Assembly (NCBI GenBank): GCA_045110575.1
Contig: JBGCGF010000056.1
Location: 62,001 to 126,000 of the forward strand
Length of the DNA: 64,000 nt
Source: CALDTK01 sp045110575
GTDB taxonomy: Bacteria; Bacteroidota; Bacteroidia; Chitinophagales; Saprospiraceae
Direction of reading: 5' to 3'
The notes beneath the pieces are model-generated. The model saw nothing but the letters and a program-made list of their open reading frames with translations. It had not been told where the DNA came from and ran no database searches. Positions within the stretch are counted from its first letter, which is position 1; the number at the start of each line of letters is the position of its first letter. This document shows, piece by piece, positions 61,161-64,000 of this stretch. The position numbers and the translations under genes were made by a program.

Positions 61161-62237
61161 TTAATTACTTGTAAGGACATACATCTCGAAGTCGCCAACA
61201 TAGCGCGTAACGAATGTAGAGTCACTCTCTGCAAAGATGAGGCAGCCAGAGAGTCCAGCTTTCGCCAAAACCTCTTCTGCATTTTCGGAGGAAGCCATAC
61301 AAGCTGTTGCGAAGGCATCAGCAGTTGCACAATCGCTTGCGACAACGGTAGCACTCAATAGTGAGGACGGTTTCGCTATGCCTGTTTGTGGGTCGATGGT
61401 ATGGACAAATGACTTTCCGTCAATGATGCGACGGTTTCTGTAATTCCCACTTGTCGCTATCGCTGCATTGCTGATGCCAATGATCAGCTCTAAATCAGAC
61501 AGTGAAGCTCCTTCTTGCGGGCGATTCACCCCGATTGTCCATTTGGCATCGCGAGGAGAACGGCCAGCGGCTCGTGTCTCACCGCCTATTTCAACGAAAT
61601 ACGATGTACTCTTAAAACGCTCCTCCATAAGATGAGCCAGTTGATCAACAGCATATCCTTTTGCTATCGCAGATAGGTCTAGACGTACTCCAAGCCGAGC
61701 AATATTGACTTGCAATTGGTCAGAACCGATGGAGTCTATATGAATATTCGAAAATCCTACGAATTGCAGGAGACGTTTTATCTCTGCAGGATCTACTGGA
61801 TCGCCTTCTCGTTTTGAAGCTCCAAACCCATAGTACTCTGTCAAAGGGCCAACCGTAGGATCAAAAGCTCCGGAAGAAAGTGACATAGGTTTTAGCGCAA
61901 GCTGAAGATTTGCAGCCAGGTGGCCTCCAATCGCAGATATCAGTTGGTTGGGATTCGTTATGACCGGCAAAGCGATCGTGTCCCCCTTGTTTAGTCTACT
62001 GATGAGAGAGTTCTCATCGTACGTATTCACCTCTCTGTTTATCTCGACTAAGAGTGAATCAACGCTCTTCCGAACCTCAGAAGAACTAGGATCGATAACG
62101 GTCACGTGGTATGAAGTCCCCATCGTCCCTCCTTGAAATTTGAGCACTTTCTGCTCAGGAGTAGGCTGTTCGCAGGCAGCAAAAACCAGGAATGCTAGTG
62201 CTACCAGAACTGAAAGCAATTGCTTCTGTGACGACAT
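61161..62237 (-). CDS. apbE: FAD:protein FMN transferase (ApbE family)
   Basis: A 358-residue lipoprotein (lipobox VFAAC) that covalently attaches FMN to threonine of flavoproteins such as Na+-NQR or RNF subunits. Motifs are FQGGTMGTSYHVTVID, SGAFDPTVGPLTEYYGFG, RLDLSAIAKGYAVDQLA, YFVEIGGETRAAGR, FVHTIDPQTG and VVASDCATADAFATACM. It lies 14 bp upstream of the exonuclease gene on the same strand. Its target flavoprotein is not in the window. It holds one exact motif copy and GTTTTAGCGCAAGC at 61889. Confidence 0.93.
   Translation of the reverse strand: MSSQKQLLSVLVALAFLVFAACEQPTPEQKVLKFQGGTMGTSYHVTVIDPSSSEVRKSVDSLLVEINREVNTYDENSLISRLNKGDTIALPVITNPNQLISAIGGHLAANLQLALKPMSLSSGAFDPTVGPLTEYYGFGASKREGDPVDPAEIKRLLQFVGFSNIHIDSIGSDQLQVNIARLGVRLDLSAIAKGYAVDQLAHLMEERFKSTSYFVEIGGETRAAGRSPRDAKWTIGVNRPQEGASLSDLELIIGISNAAIATSGNYRNRRIIDGKSFVHTIDPQTGIAKPSSLLSATVVASDCATADAFATACMASSENAEEVLAKAGLSGCLIFAESDSTFVTRYVGDFEMYVLTSN
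61258..61271 (-). repeat. GTTTTGGCGAAAGC motif, exact copy 10
   Basis: Exact copy in the apbE coding strand, reading VLAKA. Confidence 0.9.
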
Positions 62238-62314
62238 TTTGGGCTATTTCAGTCCCACAAAGCAACTAAACACAGTGTTAGGCGCTTATAAAAGTTGTTA
62301 AGAGTCCCATCTAT

Positions 62315-62698
62315 ATGTTGAACCGTATCCTTGCCGCTGCTACCCTACTTGCAATAACGAGTGTAGGCTGTGAACCCAATGTGCTCCCTTATAGTGGTAC
62401 GATTTGCATCACATTGGAACACCATGGCGTGCCTCACTTCGGGGCTACGGTTTACCGAAACTATGGAGATGCATTCCCTGGCTATCACGAAAACATGGCT
62501 GCCAACTACGACACGGTTGCCGAAACTGGCCTGAGCAATTCAGTCTGTTTTAATAACCTAAGTGTAGGTGGCCACTGGTTTGCGGCTGAAGGTTTCGACG
62601 AATTTATTCAAGACTCCACGAGGGGAAGCTTGTTCATTGAATTAGGGACCAGCCAATCTAGGGTTGACACGGTACTAAAGGTTTCTGAGCAGCACTAG
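62315..62698 (+). CDS. small hypothetical lipoprotein
   Basis: A 127-residue protein with leader MLNRILAAATLLAITSVGC (Cys 19). The mature part (SGTICITLEHHGVPHFGATV, YRNYGDAFPGY, SVCFNNLSVGGHWFAAEGFD) has the strand pattern of a small transthyretin/carboxypeptidase-regulatory-like beta domain. Two Cys could form a disulfide. I recognise no specific family. Divergent from apbE and convergent with the right-edge gene. Confidence 0.65.
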   Translation: MLNRILAAATLLAITSVGCEPNVLPYSGTICITLEHHGVPHFGATVYRNYGDAFPGYHENMAANYDTVAETGLSNSVCFNNLSVGGHWFAAEGFDEFIQDSTRGSLFIELGTSQSRVDTVLKVSEQH

Positions 62699-62721
62699 GC
62701 AGCCATCACTAGCCTACCTGA

Positions 62722-64000
62722 TTAGTTCCTGATCGTGGCGATGGTCTGACAGTTTTGCTGCTTACAACCTTGCTCACGCCAGTCTAGCTCGGTTGTACCT
62801 GGATCTTGCAAATTCGGCATTAGTTCAGCGAACTGAGCATTTTCGGCATTCGTATTTGGCGTTGCTGTCAATACGATCGTATCGAACGCATCATCGAGAC
62901 CATCATTATCGGCATCTGTACCAAGGGGCAAGTCTGCATCTGCGATTAAGCCATCACCGGAGGTATCGTTACCCTCGGCAAGGTCAGAGGTCCGTTCATT
63001 ATCCGAGTTTAAGTCTAAGTAGTCAGGCTGACCGTCACCGTCAGTATCGGTTGGCAGAACAGCATATGTTCCATTTTCAGGAAGATCGAATGCTTGATCA
63101 ATACCATTGAGGTTGCCGTCGACATAATCTGGGAAGAAGTAACCTACGGTCGTTTGCCCCTCTATGAAGTCAACGATTCCGTCACCATCACTATCGATGT
63201 CCTGGAAGTTGACAAGGCCGTCGTTATCACGATCATCTTGCAACCACGGTGTACCGTTGGTCACCTCAGGCATACCATCGGGCGATCGCATGCCGTCGAG
63301 GTGATCTTGTGCATCATTGAAACCGTCATTGTCGGTATCAATCATACTTCTAGATATTCCAGCGATCGGGTAATCTACTTGCGCATCAAGGTCAAGGTCT
63401 ATACCACCGGCCTCAAAAATGTCATAGATACCGTCACCGTCTGAATCAAGGTCGAGGTGATTTGCAAAGCCGTCTCGGTCAAAGTCAAAGCCACTACAGA
63501 TTTGATTGATAATTGGGCCACAGCCGGGGAAATCCGCATCAACGTAGTCAAAATAGCCATCACCGTCATGATCACCATAAGGATCAGAAACGACCTCATC
63601 AATGTTAGCAATACCATCGTTATCCGCGTCTAGGTCAAGACGATCGGCAATGCCATCATTATCGGCATCAGCTCCAGCTTGCGTGAAAACAGGTTGAGTA
63701 AAGTCGTTGTGCTCGAGGAGTACTGCAACTCTATCTAATCCTTCAGTGTGAAGAGGCTCAATTACATTGACGTCTACACTACCGTACATGTCGCGCCAAA
63801 CATCATTGTCTTGCACTTGGGCAACGGTTGAGTAACGACCATCTGTTTGCAGGTAGAAGAACTTGAGATCAGCTGGAGTTGTGCCTACTAATCGATCGAG
63901 TTGGTAGTAGAAATTCTGGTTTATTTGTGTCAATGCAGGATCTCGGAGAGCACGATCGAAACCTGAGCCACCGTCCGTGAAATCATTTGTAGGGTCGATG
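62722..64000 (-). CDS. secreted protein with calcium-binding aspartate-rich repeats, 5' end outside window
   Basis: The frame is open through the right edge, so the N-terminus is missing. About 425 residues are visible. Thrombospondin type 3-like repeats of DxDxDG type occur throughout (DADNDGIADRLDLDADNDG, DHDGDGYFDYVDADFPGCG, DTDNDGFNDAQDHLDGM, DTDGDGQPDYLDLNSDNER). They should bind calcium and stiffen a surface protein. The end (QQNCQTIATIRN) does not look like a T9SS domain, so the export route is unclear. Conserved arrangement DPTNDFTDGGSGFDRAL continues upstream of a TTG at 63933, showing that this codon is not the real start. Confidence 0.82.
   Translation of the reverse strand, partial: IDPTNDFTDGGSGFDRALRDPALTQINQNFYYQLDRLVGTTPADLKFFYLQTDGRYSTVAQVQDNDVWRDMYGSVDVNVIEPLHTEGLDRVAVLLEHNDFTQPVFTQAGADADNDGIADRLDLDADNDGIANIDEVVSDPYGDHDGDGYFDYVDADFPGCGPIINQICSGFDFDRDGFANHLDLDSDGDGIYDIFEAGGIDLDLDAQVDYPIAGISRSMIDTDNDGFNDAQDHLDGMRSPDGMPEVTNGTPWLQDDRDNDGLVNFQDIDSDGDGIVDFIEGQTTVGYFFPDYVDGNLNGIDQAFDLPENGTYAVLPTDTDGDGQPDYLDLNSDNERTSDLAEGNDTSGDGLIADADLPLGTDADNDGLDDAFDTIVLTATPNTNAENAQFAELMPNLQDPGTTELDWREQGCKQQNCQTIATIRN

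Noticed and set aside
1..64000. CRISPR array, prophage, insertion sequence or tRNA gene
   Set aside because: No regularly spaced repeats with unique spacers, no transposase or integrase motifs and no cloverleaf-like sequence were seen; the tandem array at 8.3 kb has near-identical units without spacers.

Overview
The window comes from a member of the Bacteroidota. Several large proteins carry C-terminal type IX secretion (T9SS) sorting domains, one has seven SprB-type repeats, and there is a TonB-dependent receptor with a carboxypeptidase-like N-terminal domain. Many lipoproteins have a short leader ending in Cys. Base composition is moderate, intergenic regions carry many dispersed repeats, and a few candidate promoters resemble TAnnTTTG. 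I cannot fix the genus; a marine Saprospiria- or Flavobacteriia-like lineage would fit. About 45 genes were recognised. No tRNA, rRNA, CRISPR array, phage or insertion-sequence transposase was seen.

Left end (1-8.1 kb, minus strand): a gamma-tocopherol-methyltransferase-like gene cut by the window edge, a plant/archaeal-type MPBQ/MSBQ methyltransferase, and further on an archaeal-type geranylgeranyl reductase next to a two-cluster ferredoxin. Together they suggest a prenylquinone/tocopherol (vitamin E-like) locus. Between them lie lipoproteins (sulfatase, YHYH, six-repeat protein) and a DJ-1/PfpI protein.

8.1-24 kb: a 75-bp tandem repeat, a T9SS-exported M4 metallopeptidase, a two-gene cassette (membrane protein plus alpha/beta hydrolase) flanked by long direct repeats, valS with two in-frame palindromic repeat insertions, a large secreted protein interrupted by one in-frame ochre codon, a lipoprotein, lysA broken by a one-base frameshift, an ECF sigma factor with a short anti-sigma-like partner, and a FemAB-like protein.

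24-43.5 kb: envelope and housekeeping genes. These are a DUF6438 lipoprotein, LptD divergent from an amidase, an MCE/MlaD protein, a PAP2 phosphatase, a ZIP transporter, a TonB receptor coupled to a secreted hydrolase-like protein that lacks its nucleophile, a LuxC-type acyl-CoA reductase, an RluD-type pseudouridine synthase, a phosphoesterase, an MDR oxidoreductase and a YyaL-type thioredoxin-fold protein.

43.5-52.2 kb: an exopolysaccharide locus with an SGNH/MBOAT acetylation pair, a second SGNH hydrolase, three GT2 glycosyltransferases, a pseudo-receiver fused to an initiating sugar-phosphate transferase, and a single-domain response regulator.

52.2-64 kb: a SprB-repeat T9SS protein, an acyltransferase, an MbnP/MbnP/MbnH-like operon (copper site maturation by a diheme enzyme), a DnaQ-type exonuclease, ApbE, and a right-edge protein rich in calcium-binding aspartate repeats.

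The most striking signal is not a gene. A 14-mer, GTTTTGGCGAAAGC, occurs 10 times exactly and at least 12 more times with one or two changes, on both strands, in all reading frames and between genes, including one inverted pair placed like a terminator. Chance expectation for one exact 14-mer on both strands of 64 kb is far below one. It behaves like a DNA uptake sequence, and its variation is concentrated at the N position of a GNRA loop in a GC-GNRA-GC mini-hairpin.
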